Positions 18,695-27,438 of a stretch of 58,626 nt of DNA are shown here, one piece after another. This DNA is from Halomonas campaniensis (GTDB lineage: Bacteria; Pseudomonadota; Gammaproteobacteria; Pseudomonadales; Halomonadaceae). A model generated the notes under the pieces. That model was given only the letters and a program-made list of their open reading frames with translations. It was not told the origin of the DNA and made no database searches. A program made the position numbers and the translations under genes. Numbering within the stretch: position 1 is the first letter of the stretch; the number at the start of each line of letters is the position of its first letter. Location: contig NZ_JACHZF010000001.1 in NCBI RefSeq assembly GCF_014193375.1, positions 1 to 58,626 on the forward strand, in the 5' to 3' direction.

Positions 18695-19346
18695 GCCCGC
18701 ACCCCTTGAGGATCACCCGGGTGAGGAAGGCGGTGATCTGCTCCACGTCGGCGTCACCGAGCTCGCCCTTGCCGGTGATGCCCAGCACCTGGGCCTCGAA
18801 GTCGGCATAGTGCTGGGTGGCGGACCAGATCAGGAAGATCAGCCAGACGGGGTCGACGGGGTCCATCAGGCCACGCTCGGCCCACTGCTCGAAGATCCGC
18901 GCCCGGGCCTGGACCCAGCGGCGCAGCTCGCCGCTCAGGTATTCCTGCAGGAAGGGGGCCCCGCCGAGGATCTCGGCGGCGAACAGTCGGGAGCCCTCGG
19001 GATGGCGCCGCGACAGCTGCATCTTGCTGTGGATGAAGGCCTCGAGCACCTCGGCCGGATCATCGTCCACCGAGATATCGTCCAGTAGGGCGTTCCAGCG
19101 CATCATCATGCGCTCCAGCAGGCGCACGTAGAGGTCACCCTTGCTGCCCATGTAGTAGAGCACGTTGGACTTCGGCAGCCCGGCTTCCTCGGCGATCGCC
19201 TGCAGGCTGGCCCCGCGATAGCCGTGGCGGGCGAAGACCCGCTCCGCCGCCGCCAGGATCTCCCGCTCGTTGCGCTGGCGCGTGACGCCGTTCGCCTCGC
19301 CCTTCTCTCGCGTGCCTCTCGCCGACACCGCTTGCGGCTGCCTCAT
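18666..19346 (-). CDS. TetR-family regulator, RutR-like
   Basis: 226 aa. The N-terminal helix-turn-helix (REILAAAERVFARHGYRGAS, then LQAIAEEAGLPKSNVLYYMG) and the long C-terminal ligand domain (EVLEAFIHSKMQLSRRHPEG, FEQWAERGLMDPVDP) resemble RutR and related purine/pyrimidine-responsive repressors. It is divergent from xdhABC, and a RutR-like site lies between them at 19456-19471, so it most likely controls xanthine dehydrogenase and, through the sites at 25904-25962, the purine permease. AGGGGG precedes ATG 19346. The ligand is not known. Confidence 0.85.
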   Translation of the reverse strand: MRQPQAVSARGTREKGEANGVTRQRNEREILAAAERVFARHGYRGASLQAIAEEAGLPKSNVLYYMGSKGDLYVRLLERMMMRWNALLDDISVDDDPAEVLEAFIHSKMQLSRRHPEGSRLFAAEILGGAPFLQEYLSGELRRWVQARARIFEQWAERGLMDPVDPVWLIFLIWSATQHYADFEAQVLGITGKGELGDADVEQITAFLTRVILKGCGLTPPSAAPG

Positions 19347-19455
19347 CCTTCCCCCTGTGCCCCATCATGGACCGACGTCAGGATAGTGCCCCAGCGCGGT
19401 GCGGGCTGCAAACGGGCTTGCAAAGCGACAGATTCTGACCCATGCTGAAATTATC

Positions 19456-19471
19456 CTGACCAAACGGTCAA
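19456..19471. promoter_or_regulatory. RutR-like operator upstream of xdhA
   Basis: CTGACCAAACGGTCAA matches the known RutR consensus TTGACCANNTGGTCAA at 12 of 14 fixed positions. It sits in the divergent space, 74 bases before the xdhA ATG and 110 bases before the regulator's start, a good place to control both. Confidence 0.65.
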
Positions 19472-19544
19472 GAACCGGACATCCCCCTGACCGATGTCAT
19501 CCGGAAGCCAACACCTTCGGTAGCCAACAACAGAGACAAAGGCG

Positions 19545-21032
19545 ATGATCGACTTCCATCTCAACGGGCAGCCCCGCCACTGCGAGGCGTCGCCCGATAC
19601 CAGCGTGCTCGACCTGCTTCGCGAGGCGCTCGGCCAGACCGGCACCAAGGAGGGGTGCGCCTCGGGTGACTGCGGCGCCTGCACCGTGGCCATCGGCGAG
19701 GCCGGCCCCGACGGCCGGGTGCGCTACCACAGTGCCAACGCCTGCATCACCCCTGCCCACCAGCTCCAGGGCCGCCAACTGGTCACCGTGGAGGGGCTCG
19801 CCCGAGGCGACCGACTGCACCCCGCCCAGGCCGCCATGGTCGACTGCCATGCCAGCCAGTGCGGCTTCTGCACCCCGGGCATCGTGATGTCGCTCTTCAC
19901 CCTGCACGAGGCGCAGCGGCGCTCGCCCGCCCCCCTGACGCCCGAGCGGCTCGAGGCGGCGCTGGGCGGCAATCTGTGCCGCTGCACCGGCTATCGCCCG
20001 ATCCGCGACGCGGCACTCTCCATGGGGGAGCACCCTTACGCGCGTCCCGAGTGGCTGGACCTGGCCATCGACGCCGCCGCACCGCAGCAGGAACACGCGG
20101 CCGACGCCGCCTTCTTGCAGCCCGCCACCCTGTCCGAGCTGATCGATGCCCGCCGCCGCCACCCCGAGGCGCCCATCGTCGCCGGCGGCACCGACCTCTG
20201 GCTGGAGGTGACCCAGCGCCTGCAGCGTTTCGAACGCCTGGTGGACGTCACCCGGGTCGCCGAGCTCAATGCCATCGAGGCGACCACCCTGGACGATGGC
20301 CGCGAGGGCTGGTGGATCGGTGGCGCGGTCACCTACGCGCGCATCGAACCGCTGCTCGAAGAGCACTACCCGGCCTTCGCCCACCTGCTGCACCGCCTGG
20401 GCTCCGCCCAGGTGCGCAACCGCGGCACCCTGGGCGGCAACATCGCCAACGCCTCGCCCATCGGCGACACCCCGCCGGTGCTGCTGGCGCTGGGCTCGCG
20501 ACTGTGGCTGGCCGGGCCCGAAGAAGGTGCTGGAGAGGCTGAACGGGAGCTGCCCCTCGACGACTACTTCCTGGACTACAAGAAGACTGCCCTGCGCGAG
20601 GGCGAGGTGATTCGCGCCGTCTTCCTGCCGCGCCCCGAACCGGCACGACACCTCAGGGTCTGGAAACTGTCCAAGCGGCGTGAGGACGACATCTCGGCGG
20701 TGCTGGGCGCCTTCTCCTGGCGGCTGGAGGAGGGCGTGCTGCGCGACGTGCGCCTGGCCTTCGGCGGCATGGCGGCCACGCCGGCACGTGCCGCCGCCGC
20801 CGAGGCGGCCCTGGAGGGCAAGGCACCGGATCTGGCCGCCTTCCAGGCCGCCAGACTGGCCCTGCAGCAGGACTTCTCGCCCATGAGCGACGTGCGCGGC
20901 AGCGCCCACTACCGCGAGCTTTCCGCCGCCAACCTGCTGGAGCGGCTGCGCCTGGTGCTCATGATGGAAGACCAGGGACAGACCGACACCGCAAGCTCCC
21001 CGGAGGTGATGCTCCATGCGTACGCTCACTAA
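19545..21032 (+). CDS. xdhA: Xanthine dehydrogenase small subunit (2Fe-2S and FAD)
   Basis: 495 aa. The N-terminal plant-type ferredoxin domain has C38, C43 and C46 in EGCASGDCGAC, then a helical 2Fe-2S domain with CGFCTPGIV and LCRCTGY. From about residue 170 the FAD-binding domain follows (PIVAGGTDLWLEVT, RNRGTLGGNIANASPIGD). It passes electrons from the molybdenum site to NAD+ in the oxidation of hypoxanthine and xanthine to urate. It is first in xdhABC and overlaps xdhB by 17 bases. Confidence 0.95.
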   Translation: MIDFHLNGQPRHCEASPDTSVLDLLREALGQTGTKEGCASGDCGACTVAIGEAGPDGRVRYHSANACITPAHQLQGRQLVTVEGLARGDRLHPAQAAMVDCHASQCGFCTPGIVMSLFTLHEAQRRSPAPLTPERLEAALGGNLCRCTGYRPIRDAALSMGEHPYARPEWLDLAIDAAAPQQEHAADAAFLQPATLSELIDARRRHPEAPIVAGGTDLWLEVTQRLQRFERLVDVTRVAELNAIEATTLDDGREGWWIGGAVTYARIEPLLEEHYPAFAHLLHRLGSAQVRNRGTLGGNIANASPIGDTPPVLLALGSRLWLAGPEEGAGEAERELPLDDYFLDYKKTALREGEVIRAVFLPRPEPARHLRVWKLSKRREDDISAVLGAFSWRLEEGVLRDVRLAFGGMAATPARAAAAEAALEGKAPDLAAFQAARLALQQDFSPMSDVRGSAHYRELSAANLLERLRLVLMMEDQGQTDTASSPEVMLHAYAH

Positions 21033-23568
21033 GCTTTCCAAGGCGCCCGGTGCCGCGCCGGCTCAGGCGCCCGGTGCCGCGCCGGCCAGGGAGCCCGACA
21101 CCGCGACGGACCTCTCCGCCGATGCCGCCCGGGCCCGCCAGGCGCAGCATGACCGCATCAAGGGCGATGGTCCCCTGGCCCGGGAGATCGCTCAGGCTGC
21201 CAGCCATGGCCATGCCGGCAGCGCCCGGGCCCACGAGAGCGCGGTCAAGCACGTCACCGGCCGCGCCGCCTATATCGACGACCTCAAGGCACCGGCGGAC
21301 TGCCTGCACCTGGCGCTGGCCCTCTCGCCGGTGGCCCACGGTCGCCTGACCCGCCTCGACCTCGACAGGGTCCGCGCGCTGCCCGGCGTGGTGGATGCCG
21401 TGGGCTTTGATGACGTGCCCGGCCATACCGATATCGGCCCGGTGTTCCCCGGCGACCCGATCTTCGTCGAGGACGAGATCAGCTATGCCGGGCAGGTGCT
21501 CTTCGCCGTGGCCGCCGAGAGCCATGCTGCCGCCCGGGACGCGGTGAAGGCCGCAATGGAGGCCGGCGTCGTCGAGATTGACGAGCAGCCGGCGAGCCTC
21601 GACCCGGTGGCCGCTGCCGATCGCGGCGAGTTCGTGCGCCCCACCCACATCCAGCAGGGCGGCGACTGGGAGGCCACGCTGGCAGGCGCCAGCCGGGTCG
21701 TGGAGGGCGAGCAGTTCGTCGGCGGCCAGGAGCACTTCTACCTGGAGGGCCAGGCCTGCCTGGTCACCCCCACCGAGGACGAGGGCGTGGTGGTGCATAC
21801 CTCCAACCAGCACCCCAGCGAGACCCAGAAGCTGGTGGCCGAGGTGCTGGGCATCCCCTTCCACGCCGTGACCGTGGAGGTGCGGCGCATGGGCGGCGGC
21901 TTCGGCGGCAAGGAGACCCAGGCCTCGCCCTGGGCCTGCATCGCCGCCCTCGTGGCCCGGCGCACCGGCCGCGCCGCCCGGCTGCGCCTGCCCCGGGCCG
22001 AGGACATGCGGGTCACCGGCAAGCGCCACCCCTTCCACAACCGCTACCGGCTGGCCGTGGACGAGCACGGCGTGATCCAGGGCGGCGAGATCACGGTGAT
22101 CGGCGACTGCGGCTACTCGCCGGACCTGTCGGATGCCATCGTCGACCGTGCCATGTTCCACGCCGACAACGCCTACTCGCTGGGGGCGGCCCGGGTCACC
22201 GGCCACCGTGCGCGCACCCATACCGCCTCCAATACCGCCTTCCGCGGCTTCGGCGGGCCCCAGGGGATGATGGTGATCGAGGCGGCCATGGACGACATCG
22301 CCCGCCGGGTGGGCGAGGATCCTCTCACCGTGCGCAAGCGCAACCTCTATCGCCAGGGACGCGACGTCACTCACTATGGCCAGACCGTGGAGCAGCTCGG
22401 CCTGCTGCACGAGCTGGTCGAGCGGCTGGAGGCGAGCAGCGACTACTGGGCGCGGCGCGAGGCGATCACCGCCTTCAACGCCAGGAGCCCCGTGATCAAG
22501 CGCGGCCTTGCGCTGACCCCGGTGAAGTTCGGCATCTCCTTCACCGCCAAGCACCTCAACCAGGCCGGCGCCCTGCTCCACGTCTATACCGACGGCAGCG
22601 TGCAGATCAACCACGGCGGCACCGAGATGGGCCAGGGGCTGCACACCAAGATCTGCCAGGTGGTGGCCCGGGAACTTTCGCTGGACATGGAGGCGGTGCG
22701 CATCACCGCCACCCGCACCGACAAGGTACCCAACACCTCGCCCACCGCCGCCTCGAGCGGCGCGGACCTCAACGGCATGGCCGCCCGCGACGCCTGCCTG
22801 ACCCTCAAGGCGCGGCTCTTCGACTTCGCCGCCGAGCACTTTTATCAAGGGCATGCCCTCGACCGCGAAGGCATGCGCCTGGAAGACGGCCACCTGGTGG
22901 CAGGCGAAGGCGAGAGCGAGCGGCGCATCCCCTGGGGCGAGCTGGTCCAGGCGGCCTATCTCGGGCGCGTCTCGCTCTCCGAGAAGGGCTTCTACGCCAC
23001 CCCGCTGATCCACTACGACCGCGGCTCCGGCCAGGGGCGCCCCTTCTACTACTACGCCTTCGGGGCCGCGGTGGCCGAGGTGAGCGTCGACACCCTGAGC
23101 GGCGAGTACCAGGTGGACCGGGTCGACATCCTGCATGACGTGGGCGACTCCCTGAACCCGGCCATCGACATCGGCCAGGTGGAGGGCGGCTTCATCCAGG
23201 GCATGGGCTGGCTGACCAGCGAGGAGCTGAAGTGGAACGAGGCCGGCCGGCTGATCTCCGACGGCCCCGCCACCTACAAGATCCCCACCTACGGCGACCT
23301 GCCGCCGGTGTTCAACGTCGAACTGATGGAGGGCCACCCCAACTCCATGGCCAGCATCTACCGCTCCAAGGCCGTCGGCGAGCCCCCCTTCATGCTGGGC
23401 ATCTCGGTGTGGTCGGCGCTGCGCGACGCCCTGGCGAGCCTCGCCGACTACCGCGAGGCGCCGCGGCTTGACACCCCGGCCACGCCCGAGCGGGTGCTGC
23501 TGGCCGCCGAGGCGCTGCGCTCGCGCCACAGCGACTGGCCGCCGGCCTTCGAGGAGCCATTGCCGTGA
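21016..23568 (+). CDS. xdhB: Xanthine dehydrogenase large (molybdopterin) subunit
   Basis: 850 aa. Molybdopterin-binding blocks include RRMGGGFGGKETQ, FRGFGGPQGM and GGTEMGQGLHTK, and the catalytic Glu is E789 in KAVGEPPFML. It oxidises hypoxanthine and xanthine at the molybdenum centre. Compared with typical bacterial XdhB of about 780-800 aa, there is an extra N-terminal stretch of around 50 residues (Ala/Pro-rich, partly a tandem duplication at 21041-21088) before the conserved ESAVKHVTGRAAYIDD. The true start may therefore lie downstream of 21016. Confidence 0.94.
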   Translation: MRTLTKLSKAPGAAPAQAPGAAPAREPDTATDLSADAARARQAQHDRIKGDGPLAREIAQAASHGHAGSARAHESAVKHVTGRAAYIDDLKAPADCLHLALALSPVAHGRLTRLDLDRVRALPGVVDAVGFDDVPGHTDIGPVFPGDPIFVEDEISYAGQVLFAVAAESHAAARDAVKAAMEAGVVEIDEQPASLDPVAAADRGEFVRPTHIQQGGDWEATLAGASRVVEGEQFVGGQEHFYLEGQACLVTPTEDEGVVVHTSNQHPSETQKLVAEVLGIPFHAVTVEVRRMGGGFGGKETQASPWACIAALVARRTGRAARLRLPRAEDMRVTGKRHPFHNRYRLAVDEHGVIQGGEITVIGDCGYSPDLSDAIVDRAMFHADNAYSLGAARVTGHRARTHTASNTAFRGFGGPQGMMVIEAAMDDIARRVGEDPLTVRKRNLYRQGRDVTHYGQTVEQLGLLHELVERLEASSDYWARREAITAFNARSPVIKRGLALTPVKFGISFTAKHLNQAGALLHVYTDGSVQINHGGTEMGQGLHTKICQVVARELSLDMEAVRITATRTDKVPNTSPTAASSGADLNGMAARDACLTLKARLFDFAAEHFYQGHALDREGMRLEDGHLVAGEGESERRIPWGELVQAAYLGRVSLSEKGFYATPLIHYDRGSGQGRPFYYYAFGAAVAEVSVDTLSGEYQVDRVDILHDVGDSLNPAIDIGQVEGGFIQGMGWLTSEELKWNEAGRLISDGPATYKIPTYGDLPPVFNVELMEGHPNSMASIYRSKAVGEPPFMLGISVWSALRDALASLADYREAPRLDTPATPERVLLAAEALRSRHSDWPPAFEEPLP
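21041..21088 (+). repeat. 24-bp tandem repeat in the 5' end of xdhB
   Basis: Two adjacent 24-base units (21041-21064 and 21065-21088) are identical over their first 22 bases. They encode the repeated peptide APGAAPA in the non-conserved N-terminal extension. The period keeps the reading frame, so copy number can vary harmlessly. Confidence 0.8.
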
Positions 23569-24449
23569 CCCGCGCCGTCGACCATCGCCCCGAGAGCTGG
23601 CACGCCGCCCTGGACCGCCTGCAGCGGGACGGCCTGCCCCACGCCCTGGCCACCCAGGTGACCGGCGCCGGCTCCACGCCCCGGGAGCCCGGGGCGCGGA
23701 TGGTGATCACCGCCGATGGCGTCTTCGACACCCTGGGCGGCGGCACCTTCGAGTACCAGGTGATCGAGGCCGCCCGGGCGAGGCTCGCCGGGAAGGATGG
23801 CAGTGCCGAGGGCGGAATGAGCCTCGAAGCCTTCTCCCTGGGCGGGCGCAGCGGCCAGTGCTGCGGCGGCTTCGTCAACGTGCTGATCGAGGTCTTCCCC
23901 GGCAGCGCCACGACCCTGGCGATCTTCGGCGCGGGCCACGTGGGCACCGAGCTCGTGCGTCTGGCCGCGCCGCTGCCCTGGCGAGTGCACTGGCACGACA
24001 GCCGCCCGGGGGTCTTCCCCGACTGGGCGGCAGAGCAGCCTCGGCTGGAGTGCCGCCACGCCCCCGACCCGACCGCCGCCGTGGCCGCCCTGCCCGCCGG
24101 CGCCCATGCCCTGGTGCTGACCCACGACCACGCCGAGGACCGCGCCCTGATGGATGCCCTGCTCGCCCGTGGCGACGTCGCCTCCCTGGGCCTGATCGGC
24201 TCGAAGAGCAAGTGGGCCAGCTTCCGCTCGCGGCTGCGCGATGCCGGCCACGGGGAGGCGGCGCTCGCGAGGGTGCGCTGCCCCATCGGCATGGCGGCGG
24301 GTGGCACCGGGGGGGACAAGACCCCCTACGCCATCGCCCTGGCCACCCTGGCCGAGCTCTTGCCGCTGACGGCCAGCGCCGAACGCCCCGACCAGCGCGG
24401 CCTGGAGCCCGCCGAGCTGAGGGCCATCTTCAACAGGTCTACCCCCTGA
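23565..24449 (+). CDS. xdhC: Xanthine dehydrogenase accessory protein XdhC
   Basis: 294 aa. The N-terminal XdhC/CoxI domain shows ATQVTGAGSTPREPGARM and GRSGQCCGG, and the C-terminal Rossmann part LAIFGAGHVGTELVRLAA and LGLIGSKSKWA. XdhC binds and sulfurates the molybdenum cofactor and delivers it to XdhB. It starts at a GTG overlapping the xdhB stop by 4 bases, so synthesis is coupled to its target subunit. Confidence 0.94.
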   Translation: MTRAVDHRPESWHAALDRLQRDGLPHALATQVTGAGSTPREPGARMVITADGVFDTLGGGTFEYQVIEAARARLAGKDGSAEGGMSLEAFSLGGRSGQCCGGFVNVLIEVFPGSATTLAIFGAGHVGTELVRLAAPLPWRVHWHDSRPGVFPDWAAEQPRLECRHAPDPTAAVAALPAGAHALVLTHDHAEDRALMDALLARGDVASLGLIGSKSKWASFRSRLRDAGHGEAALARVRCPIGMAAGGTGGDKTPYAIALATLAELLPLTASAERPDQRGLEPAELRAIFNRSTP

Positions 24450-24521
24450 ACCTAGGGGCGCCGGGGGCATGCCGAAGAGGGGAAAGGAGGCCTGTCGCCG
24501 GATCAGCCCCGGTGACACCAA

Positions 24522-25865
24522 ATGATGAGCTTGACGACAATGACGACGACCGATTCGCGCCTGCTGCGCGCCGAACTGCTGAGCTTCGATGCCGACCCCG
24601 GCGACGACGACACCCCTACCCCGGGCAGCGTTGTCCACTACCCGGACGGCGCCCTGTGGATCGAGAACGGTCGCATCAGGGCGATCGGCGACTACGCCAC
24701 CCTGGCCGCCGCCGAGCTGCCGCCTGGCCTGGAGGTGATCGACCATCGCGGCAAGCTGATCACCCCCGGCTTTATCGACAGCCACGTCCACTACGTGCAG
24801 CTCGAGATCATGGCCTCCTACGGGCGCCAGCTGCTCGACTGGCTCAACGACTACACCTTCCCCGAGGAGCTCAGGTTCACCAGCCGCGAGCACGCAGACG
24901 CCCTCTCCGAGGCCTTCCTCGACGAGATGCTGCGGGTCGGCACCACCACCGCCCAGGTGTTCTGCTCGAGCCACCCGGTGTCGGTGGACGCCTTCTTCGC
25001 GGCCAGTCAGCGCCGCGGGCTCTGCATGCTGGCCGGCAAGGTGCTCATGGACCGCCACGCCCCCGAGGGGCTCACCGACGATGTCGTGGGCGGCATCCGC
25101 GACAGCGAGCGGCTGATCGCCGACTGGCACGGCAAGGGGCGGCTCGGCTACAGCCTGACGCCGCGCTTCGCCCCCACCTCCACCCGCGCCCAGCTCGACG
25201 CCACCGGCGCCCTCCTGAGAAGCGACGCGAGCCTGTGGCTGCAGACCCACCTGGCGGAGAACACCGGCGAGCTCGACTGGGTGGCGGAGCTCTTCCCGGG
25301 CAGCCGCGACTACCTCGCGGTGTACGAGCAGTCGGGCCTGGTCGGACCGCGCAGCACCTTCGCCCACGGCATCCACCTGGACCGGGAGATGCGCGCTCGC
25401 CTCGCCGAGCGCGGCGCCAACCTGGCCTTCTGCCCGAGCTCCAACCTCTTCCTGGGCAGCGGGCTCTTCGACCGCCAGGCGGCCCGGGAGATGGCACTCA
25501 ACGTCACCTACGCCAGCGACGTGGGCGGCGGCACCGACCTCTCGGGACTGGCCACGCTGAAGGCCGCCTACCAGGTGGGCCAGCTGCGCGGCCAGCCGCT
25601 CACCGCCTGGCAGGGCTTCTTCGGGCTGACCCTGGGCAACGCCCGGGCGCTCTCGCTGGATGAGCGCATCGGCCGCCTGGCACCCGGCATGGACGCCGAT
25701 TTCGTGGTCCTCGACCCGGCGGCCACCCCGCTGCTGGCCCGGCGCACGGCGCGAAGTCGAACGCTAGCCGAGACGCTCTTCGCACTGATGATGCTGGGCG
25801 ACGACCGCAGCGTGGCCGAGACCTGGGCCGCGGGGCGCCTGCAGCACCGCCGCACTCCCACCTGA
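24522..25865 (+). CDS. guaD: Guanine deaminase
   Basis: 447 aa amidohydrolase. The metal-binding HxH is SHVHYVQLE, followed by conserved QVFCSSHPVSVDAFF, QTHLAENTGELDWV (family signature), FAHGIHLD and ASDVGGGTDLS. It converts guanine to xanthine, the substrate of XdhAB encoded just upstream. The gap of 72 bases from xdhC suggests the same transcript. Start choice is uncertain: ATG codons at 24522, 24525 and 24540 are all possible and none has a strong ribosome site. Confidence 0.93.
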   Translation: MMSLTTMTTTDSRLLRAELLSFDADPGDDDTPTPGSVVHYPDGALWIENGRIRAIGDYATLAAAELPPGLEVIDHRGKLITPGFIDSHVHYVQLEIMASYGRQLLDWLNDYTFPEELRFTSREHADALSEAFLDEMLRVGTTTAQVFCSSHPVSVDAFFAASQRRGLCMLAGKVLMDRHAPEGLTDDVVGGIRDSERLIADWHGKGRLGYSLTPRFAPTSTRAQLDATGALLRSDASLWLQTHLAENTGELDWVAELFPGSRDYLAVYEQSGLVGPRSTFAHGIHLDREMRARLAERGANLAFCPSSNLFLGSGLFDRQAAREMALNVTYASDVGGGTDLSGLATLKAAYQVGQLRGQPLTAWQGFFGLTLGNARALSLDERIGRLAPGMDADFVVLDPAATPLLARRTARSRTLAETLFALMMLGDDRSVAETWAAGRLQHRRTPT

Positions 25866-25903
25866 GCTCCATGGAGCGTTGACTGACCGGCCAGACAGCA
25901 GGT

Positions 25904-25919
25904 TTGTCCGATCGGTCAG
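25904..25919. promoter_or_regulatory. Second, weaker RutR-like site upstream of the purine permease
   Basis: TTGTCCGATCGGTCAG agrees with the RutR consensus TTGACCANNTGGTCAA at 10 of 14 fixed positions. It lies 43 bases upstream of the better site at 25947, about four helical turns, which would put two dimers on the same face of the DNA. Confidence 0.45.
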
Positions 25920-25946
25920 TCAGCGTAGGCTCGGTACGGCCTGATA

Positions 25947-25962
25947 TTGACCGATTGGTCAG
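25947..25962. promoter_or_regulatory. RutR-like operator upstream of the purine permease
   Basis: TTGACCGATTGGTCAG matches the RutR consensus TTGACCANNTGGTCAA at 12 of 14 fixed positions. It ends 20 bases before the permease ATG, so binding would block transcription. It resembles the site before xdhA, tying the two transcripts to one regulator. Confidence 0.65.
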
Positions 25963-25982
25963 AAACCCACAACAACAACGGG

Positions 25983-27359
25983 ATGCCCATGAAAACCCAC
26001 GACTCCTCCCTGGCCGACGCGCCGGTGCGCGGCTCCTCCTCGACGGATCGCCACTGGCTGGATCACTACTTCGGTGTCTCGCGGCGCGGCTCGTCCCTGC
26101 GCACCGAGTTCCTCGCCGGGATCGCCACCTTCCTGGCCTCGATGTACATCATCGTGGTCAACCCGGCGATCCTGAGCGATGCCGGGATTCCCTTCTCGGC
26201 GGCACTCTCCGCCACCGTACTGATCAGCTTCATGAGCAGCCTGGCGATGGGCCTCTACGCCCGGAACCCGATCCTCGTCGCCCCCGGCATGGGCATGAAC
26301 GCGCTGTTCACCTACACCCTGGTGCACGGGGCGGGACTCTCCTGGGAGGTGGCGCTGGGGTGCGTGTTCTGGTCGGGCGTGCTGTTCGCCACCCTGGCCA
26401 TGTTCAACGTGCGCAAGGCGATCATCGAGGCCATTCCGCCCTCGCTGCGCTATGCGATTACCTGCGGCATCGGGCTGTTCATCACCTTCATCGGCTTCAA
26501 GAATGCCGGCTTCATCGTCGGCAGTGACGCCACCCTGGTGACCCTGGGCAGCATGGACCCCGGCCTGATCACCTTCTTCATCGGCATGATGGCCACCGCG
26601 ATCCTGGTGATCCTGCGCTTCAACGGCGCCCTGATCCTCGGCATCGCCCTGACCACCCTCCTGGCCACCCCCATGGGGCGCCTGTGGGGCGGTGACGTGG
26701 TGGTGGAGTGGAGCGGCCTGGCCGCCTGGCCCGACTTCGGCGCGGTGATGCAGGTGGACATCTGGGGCGCGCTGAAGGTGGCCTACCTGCCGTTCATCTT
26801 CGTGATGCTCTTCACCAACTTCTTCGACGCCCTCTCCTGCTTCATGGCGCTGTCCGAGTCGGCGGACCTCAAGGACAAGGACGGCAACCCGCGCAACCTC
26901 AAGCGCTCCATGACGGTGGATGCCTTCGCCTCGATGATCGCCGCCCCGCTGGGCACCAGCGCGGCCCAGACCTTCATCGAGTCCGGCGCCGGCGTCGCCC
27001 AGGGGGGCCGCACCGGCCTGGTGGCGGTGACCATCGCCCTGCTGTTCCTGCCCTTCCTGTTCCTGTCGCCGCTGCTGTCGCTGGTGCCGGGCATCGCCAC
27101 GGCCCCCGCCCTGGTGCTGGTGGGCCTGTTCATGCTGGCCCCCATCGGCAAGATCGACTGGACGCGCTTCGAACAGGCCTTCCCGGCCTTCCTGGCGATC
27201 ATCCTGATGCCGCTGACCTACTCGATCACCCTGGGGATCGCCTTCGGTTTCCTCAGCTTCGTGCTGATCAAGCTGTGCACCGGGCGCCTCCAGGACATCC
27301 GCCCGGCCATGTGGGTCTCGGCCGCGCTTAGCGTGGTGATGCTGGTCACCACCCAGTGA
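25983..27359 (+). CDS. NCS2-family purine permease (AzgA-like)
   Basis: 458 aa with about 12-14 hydrophobic segments. Blocks typical of the AzgA-type (COG2252) proton-coupled adenine/guanine/hypoxanthine importers are RTEFLAGIATFLASMYIIVV, APGMGMNALFTY, GLFITFIGFKNAG and GTSAAQTFIESGAGVAQGGR. Its place after xdhABC-guaD and the RutR-like sites fit purine uptake for catabolism. I chose ATG 25983; ATG 25989 with GGGA upstream is equally plausible. An in-frame TTG at 25947 lies in the operator and is rejected. Confidence 0.93.
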   Translation: MPMKTHDSSLADAPVRGSSSTDRHWLDHYFGVSRRGSSLRTEFLAGIATFLASMYIIVVNPAILSDAGIPFSAALSATVLISFMSSLAMGLYARNPILVAPGMGMNALFTYTLVHGAGLSWEVALGCVFWSGVLFATLAMFNVRKAIIEAIPPSLRYAITCGIGLFITFIGFKNAGFIVGSDATLVTLGSMDPGLITFFIGMMATAILVILRFNGALILGIALTTLLATPMGRLWGGDVVVEWSGLAAWPDFGAVMQVDIWGALKVAYLPFIFVMLFTNFFDALSCFMALSESADLKDKDGNPRNLKRSMTVDAFASMIAAPLGTSAAQTFIESGAGVAQGGRTGLVAVTIALLFLPFLFLSPLLSLVPGIATAPALVLVGLFMLAPIGKIDWTRFEQAFPAFLAIILMPLTYSITLGIAFGFLSFVLIKLCTGRLQDIRPAMWVSAALSVVMLVTTQ

Positions 27360-27365
27360 CCACCG

Positions 27366-27412
27366 GGGCCGCCAGGGACGGCGGCCCTCGCCCCCGCTCC
27401 CGGCTGGAGCGG
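27366..27412. terminator. Two hairpins between convergent genes, probable bidirectional terminator
   Basis: GGGCCGCC and GGCGGCCC pair across a 6-base loop (27366-27387), and CCGCTCC pairs with GGAGCGG across 5 bases (27394-27412). They lie in the 79 bases between the permease stop and the end of the convergent cytochrome gene. Neither is followed by a T-run. Confidence 0.5.
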
Positions 27413-27438
27413 AGGCGGGGTGCTACTGAGCGGCGCTG

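Noticed and set aside
20959..23529. Long minus-strand open frame opposite xdhB
   Set aside because: Shadow of a complete, motif-rich molybdenum hydroxylase gene; no start signal and no family resemblance.
25883..25898. A further RutR-like sequence before the purine permease
   Set aside because: Agrees with the consensus at only about 8 of 14 positions, not better than expected in a GC-rich region beside real sites.
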